A model generated the notes under the pieces. It searched no databases. It was not told the origin of the DNA and saw nothing but the letters and a program-made list of their open reading frames with translations. Positions 42,568-55,337 of a DNA stretch of 64,000 nt are shown here, piece after piece (the stretch's first letter is position 1; each line of letters begins with the position of its first letter). The position numbers and the translations under genes are program-made. Source of the DNA: Ophiodon elongatus (Eukaryota; Chordata; Actinopteri; Perciformes; Hexagrammidae); the NCBI GenBank assembly GCA_016806645.1, contig JACSYO010000040.1:641001-705000 (forward strand). The letters run 5' to 3'.

Positions 42568-43865
42568 CGGTGCCGGTGGACCTGTGTGCAACAGGACAAC
42601 TCTATCGCTAAATTTCACAGGTCATTACTCTGGCTCCAGCCACCGCAGCCTCCAGTGGCTCTGGAGACGGCCGGCTCTCTTTCTCCCAGAGACAACAGCT
42701 TACTGGGCTTTGTGCGAGCTAAACAAGCGTGTCTGTCTCACAGCGGTAGATTAATGTCTAGATAGAGGGGTTCGCTCCTCGGGGAGACCTGCAGAGGAGC
42801 CATCCTTCAACCTTCAGAGGCCATTACACAATAACAAAATAACAAAATCTGAGAGAGGGGCTCATTGACTGAACCCCCCCCCCCCCCCCCCAGCCCTCTG
42901 GGGGCCACAGAGAGAGCGGTAGACGGAAGAGAGAGGATTCTGATTTAAGTCTCACCAAAGAGAGGAGGGATGAATTTCCTAAAGAAAATCAAAGTGAGCA
43001 CATAAAAAAATATAGATATATATTTTTTTTTTATGTGCTGCTGGATGTGAATAAGAAACTGCCATCAAGTGCTGCAACTGAGGATTATTTGCAAGACTGG
43101 TGGATATGTTTTCTCAATCAATCCGTTCTCAGTTTTGTATATAGAATTATATATATAAAAAAAAAAAGTTAAACGGGGCGTCTTAAAAGATTCTCAATTT
43201 TTTATTCGACAAGCAGTCAAAAAAAGATAAAACGATCTGAAACCAGAGAATGTTTTGGTTGAAAAATGACTAAAAAGGAGTCATTGATTACCAAAATAGT
43301 TGCAAATTAATGTTTGGTAAATTGACTGATCGAATAATCAATGCAAAATGAATAATAATAACAATACATGTTATTTGTGCAGCGCTTTAAAAAGCTACTC
43401 AAAGGTATTTCCATGCTAATAAAGACAGTAGCAGAAACTGCGTCCTCTCGTCATGCAGCTTTAAGAGCATTTTCTCTGATGTCATCTGTGAGAGGGTTTG
43501 TGTGGTAAACACACTTCACATGAATGGCAGTAAACAACACAGGACCCCCCCCCTGAGGAGAGAGGGGTCACACAAACACGGCATATGACCGGCTCTTAAT
43601 TTGTTTAAAGCAGCCCATTCAAAAAGAACCGGGGCTTATCAACAGAGAGAAAAGCTCGTTTCCGGGGGCCGTCGCCGCGGCCCGAGCCCCCGGTGTTGTT
43701 TCGGGGAGGGCGATTGGGACGCCGCTGACGACTCAGCTGACTCCCAGCACACACAGCTTCACAGAGGCGCCAGGTTGTAATTAACACTTTGCAGATTACG
43801 TTTACAGGACCAACACGGTCTGCCTGAGTTTTATTACGCCTGGGTTGGACTTCTGCCCTCCGAGT

Positions 43866-43902
43866 GGGGGGGGGTGCAGAGGGGGGGTGGGGGGGGGGTG
43901 CA
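43866..43902 (+). repeat. G-run cluster, quadruplex-prone
   Basis: Four long G runs of seven to nine bases with 1-6-nt spacers. Confidence 0.75.
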
Positions 43903-44079
43903 CACAAAACACCCTCTGTTTGACGTCGGCCTGTCCTGTGTGAGGACGTTTGACGGGGTGGAGAGTCTCCTGGCTGTTCCCTGTTCCTCAGAGATAATGG
44001 GACCCTCCGCTCTCCGACAGTTTTCCAGCTCCGGCTGGATGAAGACGCACGTCTGACAACATGAATCTGTTTCCCTCCC

Positions 44080-44390
44080 CGTGTCCGCAGCATTTTCATT
44101 TACTTATTTGAGCCCACGCTGTTGGCCTGTACCGGTCTCATTAGAGGAGCGGTGGAGCTAATCCATTCCTTGGCAGCGGGCGGCCGACAGCTGGGCAGCG
44201 AGGAGTCGCAACAAAGTGGCTGATATAATTGCGGCGTAATCATTTTCATGCAGCTCCTTCTCGGCCGCCTGAGAGCGCACAGGCTTCAGGTCGACACGCC
44301 GCGGCGGTAAAGCAGCCGTCAGCGCGCCGGTGACCTCAGAGAGGCCGAGACATTCGGCTCTCATCAGAAACGCCATTTAGTGCAGATTGA
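44080..44390. promoter_or_regulatory. Candidate conserved non-coding element
   Basis: Unique sequence with 'tgatataattgcggcgtaat', 'ttttcatttacttatttg' and balanced composition, no repeat match and no domain in any frame. Called on texture only. Confidence 0.28.
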
Positions 44391-44719
44391 AACCCACACA
44401 GACACGCGTAGAAGTTAAAAGATTTAAATGTATTCTGTAGCTTTATTTGGGGGCTTGTTTTGATTTAGCGTGTCAAAACTGTAAGAGATTCCTTTGTGTT
44501 GGTCTTTGATCTAAATATATCAGATACAAGCTGAGCTAATGCCCTGTGCTAATATTAGTCCTAGTTAACATGCTGAACACTTGTGCTTTTTAATCACGGG
44601 CCGCAGCAGTGTGGACAGTTTGCATGCTGCAGCCGTCATCACTGTGAGAGGCCGGGGGGGGGTGGTGGGGGTGAACCAGCTGTACTCTTTTACTGCAGCA
44701 ACATCTGCACACATCTGGA

Positions 44720-44733
44720 CCACTAGATGGCAG
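44720..44733 (+). promoter_or_regulatory. CTCF-like site CCACTAGATGGCAG
   Basis: Matches the consensus CCASYAGRKGGCRS at every position. Single site; occupancy unknown. Confidence 0.4.
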
Positions 44734-45351
44734 ATATCCCCTGAAATACGAGCAGCTGTCATTAATATTCCTTCCAGTTGTGTCAAAAAAAAAAAGAAAA
44801 AAGGAAAACCATTTTCTAAAAAATAAATCAGTTCAAACCCCAAACAAGACACGCTTCACATACTGAATCAACACGCAGCAAATTACTAGTGAAAAGCCTG
44901 TCAACAAGGAGCCGAGGCCAACAGTACGCAGAGAGTTCATTATGGATCAGAACACAGAGAGGTGTCAGTCTGGATGGAAAAAGCCTGGCTTTCCCATTTA
45001 TCTCCCCAAACCACACTCGTGTGTCTTAAACACTTCACACTGAATTAAACTGAAGTGGAAACCCACTCTCCAGACTCCTTCTTTCCACTCCATGGGCAGG
45101 GTGATAAATCTGTAGTCTTCCAAACTCGCCTGCCTCCCTTGTTCCTCTCTTTTTTTTTTTTTTTTTAATAAGCGTTCTTCTTCTTCTCTCTCTCTCTCTC
45201 AGACAGCAGGAGGTTTATATCAGGCAGACGGTTTGTGAGTTTGGATCTGCAGAACGAGTCAGTAAATCGGCACGAGGAAATGTCCTTGAGCACGGGAAGT
45301 TTCCAGGGAAGATGCTCGGGGGCAAACAGTAGGCACTTCACATCTGTAAAA

Positions 45352-45960
45352 TCATGAATCATAGACTGTATATGAGAAGTGGACGTAGCCATGGTGACGT
45401 CACCCGTTCGTTCATGGACGTTTTGAAGCTTCGAGTTCGGCGATTTGGCTGTCGCCATGTTGGCTTTTTTTCAAGGAAGAGACGCCATATACGGCTCTGG
45501 TGTCGACCTGTCAATCACCTTGTAGCCCCGCCCTAAAGCATCCCCTGCTTTATGGTTTGTTTGACTCTAAATGGACCATAATTTACTAAATGAACATCAT
45601 GCTGTATTGAAGAAGACTTGAAACTAGAGATTGAGACATAAACTCATGTTTACAATGTTTACTGAGGGAATAAATCAAGAGAGAAGTAGAGTCATTTTCT
45701 ATAGACTTCTATACAACCAGAGGAGTCGCCCCCTGGTGGTCAGGAGAGAGAATGCAGCTTTAACACATGAAGCTTTGACTTCTATACAACCAGAGGAGTC
45801 GCCCCCTGGTGGTCAGGAGAGAGAATGCAGCTTTAACACATGAAGCTTTGACTTCTATACAACCAGAGGAGTCGCCCCCTTGTGGTCAGGAGAGAGAATG
45901 CAGCTTTAAGATACTTCCGCATCAGCTTCACTCGGCAGAACCGGAGGTTGTCACCTGGTT
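45352..45960 (+). repeat. Long copy of the CTCF-core-bearing dispersed repeat
   Basis: Runs from 'catagactgtatatgagaag' through 'ggacgtagccatggtgacgt' to 'cagaaccggaggttgtcacc', an abundant percomorph repeat recognised from general knowledge. Its reverse complement, very similar, is at 63.27-63.97 kb. It contains a 73-bp cassette in three copies. Confidence 0.85.
45704..45922 (+). repeat. 73-bp tandem cassette, three copies, each with a CTCF-like core
   Basis: Units start at 45704, 45777 and 45850. Each contains the reverse complement of CCACCAGGGGGCG, at 45727-45739, 45800-45812 and 45873-45885. The third has one change (CCACAAGGGGGCG). Confidence 0.9.
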
Positions 45961-48870
45961 TGAATGCAAAGCTTTACAAATGATCTACTTTCTATTTCTA
46001 TGCAATGATATTACTTGTGTTGTATCCAGGAAGTCCGTCTAAGATACAGTTGTACCGACACCTAAAGCTCCCTAATTAACATGTTGCGTCTTGTTTGTTT
46101 GACACCTCCACAAAGAGAAATCTCAAAAAGCCAATTTGTGGTTTTAGGAGGAGTTATTTCCTGGAACGATTTCGTGACAAGCAATAACTATGAAAATCCT
46201 TGTAAAACCAAATCTATAACACCGTGAGTATTTGACTCTGCAGGGGAAATGTGAGATACTCGTCAGGCAGCTTCTGTTTCCAACGATGAACGATGAAGAA
46301 ATGCGTCTCTGCAACAGACAAAAGTGCTTAAAATCTCATTGCTGAAATCCGGGATTAAGCCTGAAGTGGGCACCCGTCCTGCTCGCGAAACACAGTATTT
46401 ACGTGACATGTTTGTGCAGCGCCTCGACAATATGCAATTATATCAGCAACCCACAGGCGTGTTAATGAGGGCGCCCTGTCATTAGGATGGAGACGTGAGG
46501 TTGGTTTAGTCTCAGTTTCTGGTGCTGGAGGGCTTTTGCTCCTGATAACCTTTTAGTTTTACAAACATTCAAGCGCCAGCTGATCTCAGGGTGTCGCACG
46601 CATTCCCATCCTCTTACTCACTCTGGGATATGCACTACTACCCTTCCGACGTTTGGGAAGGGAAACACTTGAGTCCTTTCTACAGCATCCATCATACTAA
46701 AGCAGGACTACTTTTCTTTAACACCTGCCTTGGTTATTCGGCTGAATGCCGGAGCGTTTACCCTCTTGGTCGCGGTTCATTTGAAGTGTGAACGCAGCAA
46801 TTGTTGCACTTGGTTTACGGATCAAAACAACCTCATTGAAAAGTTTCCGTCCAGTAACAAAAAGACTGGGTACGGTTTGTTGAGCTGAGAACGTTCATCG
46901 ACCTCGGTCTGACCCAACTGGAGGAAGCATTGCCCCTTTTCTTTGGATCAAGCCAGCTCCCATAGCCAGCTGCACGCTGCATTGTGTGTGTATTTTTGAG
47001 CTGCAGCTGCGCCTCATTATCAAACAGTATATTTAGCCTAAAGTGATAAATGCAAACAATTAAATAAATTATGACCAGGGCCAAGTACAACTCGCATAGT
47101 TGTCCCTCCGTTGTGGACCTGGAAAGTAGCGAGTCTGTTCTACATCTTCTCTTTAGTTACTTCCGGGAGTTTTCTCGAGTAGAAATTCTGGCTTTATTAG
47201 AGAGTTTTTTCTTGGGCATCACAAATATCGGTCTGCTTGTAAATGCCGCAGTGTGAACACAAACCAAACTCAAGGCAATATGCAATATTTGAGTATATAT
47301 AGTCAATGATTCGGACCACAGCCAACGAGCTATAGGTGTGAAAACGATGCAGAACGTGGCTTCCAATACAGAGTTCACCTGAAGTGATGTTTCTCTAAGA
47401 TAAACCTGGTGTAATACCCGTAATATTCTACACCCAGAGAAAAGAATGAAAGTCAGACAATCTAGCTGAGCCCATCCAGGAACTTATCCCCAATTTCCCA
47501 CCAGACACCTCACCTCCCAGCCTCCCAGTGCTCGCAGGAATCCCAAGGATTGTGAATTGTCCAGAACCATCCTGAACCAAAACCTCTGGCACAAGGATGA
47601 AGACCGCAACACTGGATTCTCGTTACAAAACGAATCCAGCACGACGGGAGGCTTCCAGCTTCGTCCAGGCTATTTGTTTGCTTTTCATGTTTCTTTCTTC
47701 CCAATATATTTTTCTGTTTTTTCTTGTTCTTATTACCAACAGAGGAGAATGAAAGACACCTGGGCGGAAGAGCAACAACAAGCAATCTCTAGCCTGATTA
47801 AAACCAACGTTAGGGTTACATGGTGGACCTAAATGGCAGAAATGTCAGGCAAAGAATGTGCATGTCTAAGAGGAACTGGTTGCTGCATTAAACCCTCAGT
47901 GACTGAATGACTCATCAACTTCTAAATACACCAACTAAAGTTTGCAAATCTAGAACATAGTACAACTCCAGGAGGACTGATGTCCAAACCTTTATATACT
48001 GAGCAATGTGACTATCAACAAAAAATGAATCATACGATCTAAATGTGATCAAATATCTTGATTTGTGCTGTTTTTTTATTGCTCTGAAACCGTCCTTTAG
48101 GCACCACCATTGCACCCTTTTTCCCCCAATATTAAATTGTTGGTATCAAGTGAATATTGAAATATATTTACCCATTTATACACAGTTTGGTGTTCACGTA
48201 GCTCCCCATGTTCATTCTGTCATTGCCATCGAGACGTTAACAACACTGCTGCTGCAATTTCTGTCAGTTATTTTGAATTTAGGACGGGGATTATCCAAAT
48301 CCTAACTCACAAAATTCCTTTCCTATAATAAGGTTTATTTCTAAATGCAGTTAGGAAATATGTTTCTGTGAAACCAAAAATCCTGAATGTTATCCTAAAC
48401 TGAGATAAGATAGGATTCTAGACTGTAATGAGGTTCCACAGCAGCACTCCTCGACATTGTCTTCTGAAGTTATTGTAGGCGAGAGTATAAAGCTGAAAGG
48501 GGTGGACCTGGAAACTATTTGCAGAAATCCTGAAGTGCATCTGAGAATCTCACGGACCTCCAAAAAAATGATACCTTTAGATACTTCTGATCAAACCACA
48601 GCCAAGTGTGAGGCGCTTCAACTATGCAGAGCTTTTTGGGAGGCTTGTGTCGTGTCGCAAGATCACAGGACGATAGAAGCGGGTAAACCTGAATACGCTC
48701 GAAAGCTCGAGAGGTGCCCGTGGAAAAGGGGGTGCTTGGGAGAAACAGGGAGACACGGGAGAGGAATGATGGACGGCTCACACGCCAGCCATTGTGAGGA
48801 AATTATAGCTAGGTGCCGCCAACTGAGGCAGTGTGGCGGGCGGCCAAAGCCCCGGGAGAACAAAGGCAAA
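45961..48870. other. Gene-free interval
   Basis: Unique sequence at 46,430-46,600 looks enhancer-like ('gtgttaatgagggcgccctg'). Other frames are short. A 173-codon frame starts at 48,457 but shows no recognised domain (see rejected items). Confidence 0.4.
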
Positions 48871-48876
48871 GGATCC

Positions 48877-48919
<43 letters not shown>
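48877..48919 (+). repeat. (GT)n microsatellite
   Basis: About 20 GT units. Confidence 0.95.
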
Positions 48920-50540
48920 GAGTGCCTGCACCGCGGAGCCCCGAACCTTCATATTTACATGTGACGCTCAAGAGTTAATTGCAGTGAATTCCTGCGCTGG
49001 GTGCAAAGTGGGGGCTCGTTGTTGCTTTATTTTGCATAACAAACACACTGTTTCTAGTCATTCCTCTCTTGTTTCCAAGGAACTCGGACCAAAGATGCAA
49101 AACGGGGTTTTTCAGCCCTCGCAAATAAATGGAGCTCATGAGACAAAACGCCTGAACGAATAAACTATTGAGTATTGTTTGTTGGCCGAAGTAAAAGTTG
49201 TTTTTGAAGTTTTATCACAAAGACAATTCTATGGTGAGAACAAATGGCTAATATTCCGGTTATTTATTCTGCGTTATCGCGGTGCTTTTTGCGTCTTATT
49301 TGCATGCATCGGTGGCTCTCTGGGGAAAACATAAAAGTTCCACGCATTCCTCCGATTACGCCGTGTGTTTGGGGAAACGATTTTGTATTTGATTCCGCTT
49401 CTCGGGGGAAAAAATGTTCATGTGTGCGCTTTCAGCTGCGGGAGAGCCAAGAGGGCCCCCCTTTTAACAAACCAGACCTCATCCTCACAGTAGTCGGTGG
49501 ACAAAAGCCAAAATGTGTCAGGGTTGCTGCAGTTCCTGATCTTTGGTAAACGAAACAGTGCCCTCTCGACTCTCTAGACTTGGCAGAGCCGGCCCCCGTG
49601 CACATCAAAGTAGGGTCTGACCTTGCATACCAGATGAGGTTTGGATTAACGAGCTCTGGACATCAAACAGCAGGATCACTCCCCACAAGTCATCAAACCC
49701 AGCGCGGTGAAATTTACAGCGGATGAAAAAAATGCTGGAAAAATCAACATCAACCTTGCCACGCATCTCAGTTTGAACATCGTGACCAGCAGCAGCAGCA
49801 GAGAGGATATTTCAAAAGACCTCCAATTATCTGATGTGTGGGAGAGCACAATGAACTGGGCCGCGTGCCAAACAGCATCCTTTACCAAACAAATAAAACT
49901 TTTGACAGGACGTGTCTGCCTTTCAGAGGACTGCACACCAACAAGCCGCTCAGGCGGGGCTTCGGAAAAAAGGCTTCTCGTATTCAGTGCTCACTGATTT
50001 CTGTAACTTGATTTACCAAATTACACATTAAAAGCAACTCCGGAGTGAAAATACGAGACATAAGCAGAACATTTGTTGAAGTAAAGGATGACCACTCATA
50101 AGCCATGGTAATAGATATATTGAGAGGTACTGAAATTAAAACCCCAACAGGACATTCCCCTTTTCATTTTCTCCACCAAGGTGGTTAGTTCGCAGTTTCT
50201 CCGATAGACGTATTAATAGATATCAATCAGATTTGGTACAAAGTTTGGTACATGTAACAAGGGAAATAAAAGGAAAAGGATTTATTCATGCCTGAGTTTG
50301 CATGTAAGTTTGTATGAAAGTGTTTAAAACAAAGAAACTAAGGAAGAGGAAAAAACCCCAAATCATCTTTCAAATGGGAATAACGTTGACACTTTTTACG
50401 AGAGTTTCGGATGGTGGTGCACTTCTTTGTAGAGTTGAAGACAAAAACAGTTGTGTAAAGGGGATCTGACTAGCACTGATTGAAGTTCACTGAAACCCTT
50501 CTAAGTGTCACTCCAAAAGAATCAGGAACAGGTAGCTCAA
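48920..50540. other. No gene recognised
   Basis: AT-rich to mixed composition. Small frames at 49,244-49,549 and 49,707-49,997 carry no domain or splice context. Confidence 0.4.
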
Positions 50541-51069
50541 CCCTCTGAACCCCAAAGCAGTTTTGGGAGCATTTTTTTTTGCTCCTGTGGTCTTGATTTT
50601 CTCTGCGATATATAAAAGTCCTGCATCTCTATACAACACAATCATGGCTAGAAGCAGAGAGAGCTCAAACGTGTATTTTTGTGGAGAATAACACAAAAAT
50701 TGGAAAACAATGGAATTGGCTGCCTCTATGTTCAGCAGCCTGAAGTTCAGTCCAAGTTTCACAGATGTTTTTTTTGTCTCAGACGAGTCAATTGTGGTTC
50801 CTAGTTGGGCAGAGGAGTGCAGAATGTAATGTAATTTAATAGTATCTGTTTAGAGCAAAAAGCAGAGACATGTAGAACAAATGTTGTTGATGAAATAACA
50901 CAATTTTAAGCCTTGTTTTTTAAACTAAGCGTTTTAAACATGTGTTCAAGGACCGTCGTAAAAGATGAAAATCTGACGATAACGGCGTGTTTTTCAGCTT
51001 CTGACTTTTTGCCGTTTTTCTAGAAAACATACTTTTCCAACCCGCCGGCGGGTTTTCGGGTTCAGAGGG
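50541..51069. mobile_element. piggyBac-like MITE
   Basis: Ends in perfect 12-bp terminal inverted repeats CCCTCTGAACCC (50541-50552) and GGGTTCAGAGGG (51058-51069). The right side is followed by TTAA (51070-51073) and the left is preceded by TCAA, a one-base-decayed TTAA. TTAA duplication and CCC-type termini are hallmarks of piggyBac elements. At 529 bp with no transposase it is non-autonomous. Confidence 0.75.
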
Positions 51070-51385
51070 TTAATGACTAAATTAACTGTCAATATTAAGC
51101 CTTTTCTTGGTAAAAAATAATAATAATTTAAACGTGCAGCCTTGATGAAAGTATATCCTCTCAGAGTACTTTGAACACAGCGACAGAACTCACTGCCGCT
51201 CTACTGACACAAGAAAGAAAGTAGACTCAAGTAACTGACAAATAACTTGGTCTGCAATTAACAATTATTACCGTTATACATTCATATTCTGATTATTCTT
51301 TTGATAAATTATTTGGTCTATGTTTTTTTTTCGATCAACAGAGAATAGCATAAGATCCTCACATCTAAAAGGCAGGAAACAGACA

Positions 51386-51518
51386 GCTAACCCAGTAACG
51401 TTAGCACAAAGGTTAACCAACGTTAGCACAAAGACTAACCCAGTAACGTTAGCACAAAGGCTAACCAACGTTAGCACAAAGACTAACCCAGTAACATTAG
51501 CACAAAGGCTAAAACAAA
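51386..51518 (+). repeat. 48-bp tandem array (CAGTAACGTTAGCACAAAGG)
   Basis: Units start at 51393, 51441 and 51489. Each is made of two related halves containing AACGTTAGCACAAAG. Confidence 0.88.
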
Positions 51519-51784
51519 GCACCCACTGAGCAGAAAAAGACGATTCAAACTGAACTGGTACTTTCCTGGCAGCTAATTTGCTCGTGATCCCTCCCTCACG
51601 GATCAACATGTGCAGATCAATAACACGATTTAACGTGTGGAATAAAGTTTTACTGATAACGCTTCTCCTCCAATATTCAGTAGAACATGTGATCAGGACA
51701 TCATTGATGTTTTATCTCGTCTCCGATCTCTGATCATGTGACTTTGTAAACAACCAATCAGTGTTTAAAGCAACAGGAGGAGAG

Positions 51785-52290
51785 CTAGTAACGTTAGCAG
51801 CACTGCTAACGGAGAACCAACAGGAGGAGAGATAGTAAGGTTAGCAGCACCGCTAACGGAGAACCAACAGGAGGAGAGCTAGTAACGTTAGCCGCACCGC
51901 TAACGGAGAACCAACAGAAGGAGAGCTAGTAACGTTAGCAGCACCGCTAACGGAGAACCAACAGGAGGAGAGCTAGTAACGTTAGCCGCACCGCTAACGG
52001 AGAACCAACAGGAGGAGAGCTAGTAACGTTAGCCGCACCGCTAACGGAGAACCAACAGGAGGAGAGATAGTAAGGTTAGCAGCATCGCTAACGGAGAACC
52101 AACAGGAGGAGAGCTAGTAACGTTAGCCGCACCGCTAACGGAGAACCAACAGAAGGAGAGCTAGTAACGTTAGCAGCACCGCTAACGGAGAACCAACAGG
52201 AGGAGAGCTAGTAACGTTAGCAGCACCGCTAACGGAGAACCAACAGGAGGAGAGCTAGTAACGTTAGCAGCACCGCTAACGGAGAACCAG
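51785..52290 (+). repeat. 47-bp tandem array, eleven copies, each with a hairpin
   Basis: Units start every 47 bp from 51785 to 52255. The unit begins CTAGTAACGTTAGC and contains CGTTAGC-(N)6-GCTAACG, a perfect 7-bp inverted repeat in most copies. Units differ at a few positions in alternating fashion (GCAGC/GCCGC, GAGCTAG/GAGATAG), hinting at higher-order duplication. Confidence 0.93.
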
Positions 52291-52744
52291 CGGAGGTTCC
52301 CTTCAGTTACATGATGATGCGTTCAGGCTCTGCTCAGTGAACATGAGTACTGGCTGAAGGTAAATGGTAACGTTCTCATGATGTGTTCACGTGTAATCAA
52401 GTAAAATGTAGTGTTGGTGTTGAACTAGAATAAATCCAGATGTTTTCACATGAATATAAAACAGATCTTAGAGATGAATTATGATGTTTAACTTCCTAAC
52501 ACGCTCTCAGCTCATTATAACACTAAGAATGACCATATAAATACACTCTTATCCCCCGAACCGTGACTTTTATGATCCGTTGCTCAACTGTTGCTTATTT
52601 ATTCTCATATTACAAAAAAAAAAAAAAAAGAGCTCAGAGAGCTTAGCGAACGTGGCGATGCTGGAGACGTGTGTTCCTCTTGGCGGTGCGAATGCAAACA
52701 GAAAAAAACAAAGCATGAAGTTATGTAGATCTAAAGAGAGTCCC

Positions 52745-52775
52745 CCACCCACCCCCCCACCCACCTCCCACCCGC
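52745..52775 (+). repeat. CCCACCC-rich tract
   Basis: C runs with A spacers following an A-run at 52,614-52,629. Low complexity. Confidence 0.75.
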
Positions 52776-53697
52776 AACTATTCAGTGCGAAAACACACCA
52801 AATCTCAGCTAACCAGGAACTGCTGTGGCACTGTGGTGGTTGCTACTAGCAACCGAACACCCAACTGACCACCAGAACACCCGAAGGTCTTGCTCAACAG
52901 GAGCACGAGCGTTAAAAACTTTCTATTTGACAATAAACTAAAAGATCGGAGGAGAAAGACGAGGCGTGAGGTTCGTATCTGAGCCGCGTGAACGACAGAA
53001 ACAGCTGCTCCTCCGGGAGCGAACACCTGCATTCATTCAGGGAACCACAAGGCCTCCGCCGGAGCCACGGCCTGGACATCTGGACCGCAACTACTTCATA
53101 TATATGTGATCGTACTGACAGACGTACGCAGACAAACCCCTGCGCTCACTAAAGCGAGGTTTGTCTTCACCGACGCTCTAATGACTAGATGGAAGTCCAG
53201 TTCACCCGATGTGGAACTGAATCATGAAAGGTTTCATTACCTGGAAGGAACCAAGTCCAACTAAATGTTGCATTTGTGCACGCTCGGGCAATATCTCTAG
53301 TCATGTTTCTCAACTTTATCAATGCAGGAACACAGGGCTAAATCTGAAGCCAGAATATTCTAATAATGTTTTTATTAAAATGCATCCACTAAAAGCTTCA
53401 ACCGAACATGAAAAACTGTCAAGACAGAAAATAAATAGAATCCTGGCTTTATGACTAAATTCTGGCTTGGATTTTGGGAAGGTTAATGAAATGTAATTGG
53501 GAAAATTATAAAGACAAATACATAAATCAATACAATGTAGGTTGTTATGAGTTTAATAGAGTTAAATTTCTTGATTTCAGGTCTGGAAAAAGTTAGTGAG
53601 TGAAACTTGAGTAAATATTTTCTGTCATTTCATCATGAGGAAGCTGCGTCATGTCTGGTTGGATGTTGTTGATTAAATACACAAACTAGACGTGGTA

Positions 53698-53756
53698 TCT
53701 AGTAACGTTAGCAGCACCGCTAACGGAGAACCACCGGAGGTTCCTTTCAGTTAAAG
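53698..53756 (+). repeat. Isolated copy of the 47-bp unit with its array flank
   Basis: Repeats one unit and also the sequence just outside the array's right end: 'cggaggttcctttcagtta' here against 'cggaggttcccttcagtta' after 52,288. It therefore derives from the array edge and not from an internal unit. Confidence 0.85.
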
Positions 53757-54486
53757 GTCTGGATGAAGAGCCCACCGGCTCCAACAGTCGGGTTTTTTTT
53801 GTTTTTGAAGAACAAATCATCTTTCTTTCAACATAGAGCTGAAAAAAAACAAAGAAAACTATAAAACAGAACCAGTTGTTTCATGGCGTATATGCACCAC
53901 CACCACCACCTTAAACTGTGGCCCTTTGCATCACCGTGTGAAAAGCTTTTATTACAGAGTCGTGGTCCAAGTATAATGAACATGTACATTCAGAGCTTTT
54001 TGAAACGTGCTCGTTACGACAGTTTAAAGGCATTGTTTCAGAATGTGTCTTTCCATTGAACAAACATCCGGACTTTTCACAAACTTCCTCTATACTGCAG
54101 CGGCTACACCTTTTGGCCTATTAATGAGCCAAAGTCATTCAAACCAATCATATCATCTGTGATGAAACAATTATGTTTGATATTGTTGGCAAAAAAAAAT
54201 AAAACTAACGAGGAGAAATTTTCTTTGATCAGGAAAAATGTCTGAACCCTGCAGGAGAATTTAATCAGCAACAAGGTTTTGGCTTCATAATATCTCCATA
54301 GAAAAAAGAAAGTTGATTAGAGGTTGAAGGAGGGGGGGGGGGGAGCAATAGAGGTTGAAGGGGTGGGGGGGGAAGCAATAAAATGAGTCTCTACTCAAAG
54401 AGATCATTAAGTTAATGGTGTACCGGTGGCTAAAAGCATTTACCTCGTTGAGCACCTCAGACGAGCCGAGGCCGTCCGTCGTGCGT

Positions 54487-54541
54487 CCGGGAGCCGGGAG
54501 CCGGGAGCCGGGAGCCGGGAGCCGGGAGCCGGGAGCCGGGG
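54487..54541 (+). repeat. CCGGGAG heptamer array
   Basis: Nearly eight units of CCGGGAG. Confidence 0.93.
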
Positions 54542-55276
54542 CTCAGAAGTGACGAAGGGCATTAGCAGCCCTGCATCCTCCTGCGGGTATTAGCAGCCAC
54601 CGAGCGCCCTGTCAACACGTGTTACTCCACACACAAATCATCTGACCGGCGTCGGCACTCTGCCCGCGCGCCTCCAGCATGCAGTCAGAAACCAGACAGG
54701 TAGAGGTGGAAACCTGGAGAGGAATCAGAGAAGAGACGCACAGCCTGGACTGTAGTCACAGAGGAGGGATTATATAAATACACCTTTCACCTGAGTAGAG
54801 TAGAAAGCAGGAGGTACGAGGAGGTATCTGATGTCTTACGGGCAGCTGCTGCCCGACAGGCCGGCTAATCCTTTGACGCCCCGACTGTGACGCGTAAAAC
54901 CTGAAAATATACGTGGATATCCGCGGAGCTGGTCAAGCGTGAAGCCTGACCATCACGAGCTTTATGGAACAGACAGGAGGATCACTGTCACACACACGCA
55001 CACGCACACACACACGCACACACACACCAAGGGGCTATTTATTGTGTTTGGGTAAGCTGTAAACGGTGGAGATCTTCGCCCTTACGTTGCTATCCGGTGA
55101 CAAGTCCGGGGGATTTGTTCGCCGCGTGCGCGCTTATACGTGCGGAGCTGTCTCTGAGGCCGAGGAGCATCATTACGGACTAAACACAACTGAAACCAAA
55201 CACAGGCTCTCTGGTGCCCCACAGTCTACCCCACTGAGGCAGTGGAGGAACAGGGGGAGGGGAGGGGGTTGTCTTT

Positions 55277-55278
<2 letters not shown>

Positions 55279-55337
<59 letters not shown>

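Larger units (their letters stand above)
40620..45350. other. Gene-free interval
   Basis: AT-rich to about 41,880, then GC-richer with a 19-bp array (42,493), G- and C-run clusters and a unique block at 44,080-44,390. No exon was recognised. Confidence 0.4.

Noticed and set aside
43605..44099. 164-codon minus-strand frame
   Set aside because: It crosses G-run tracts, is Arg/Pro-rich and has no recognisable domain.
48457..48978. 173-codon plus-strand frame with a mixed, protein-like composition
   Set aside because: A short part loosely recalls a FERM F3 helix (FWEACV), but no domain is convincing. The end runs into a GT microsatellite, and there are no splice partners. Cross-species codon conservation would be needed to revive it.
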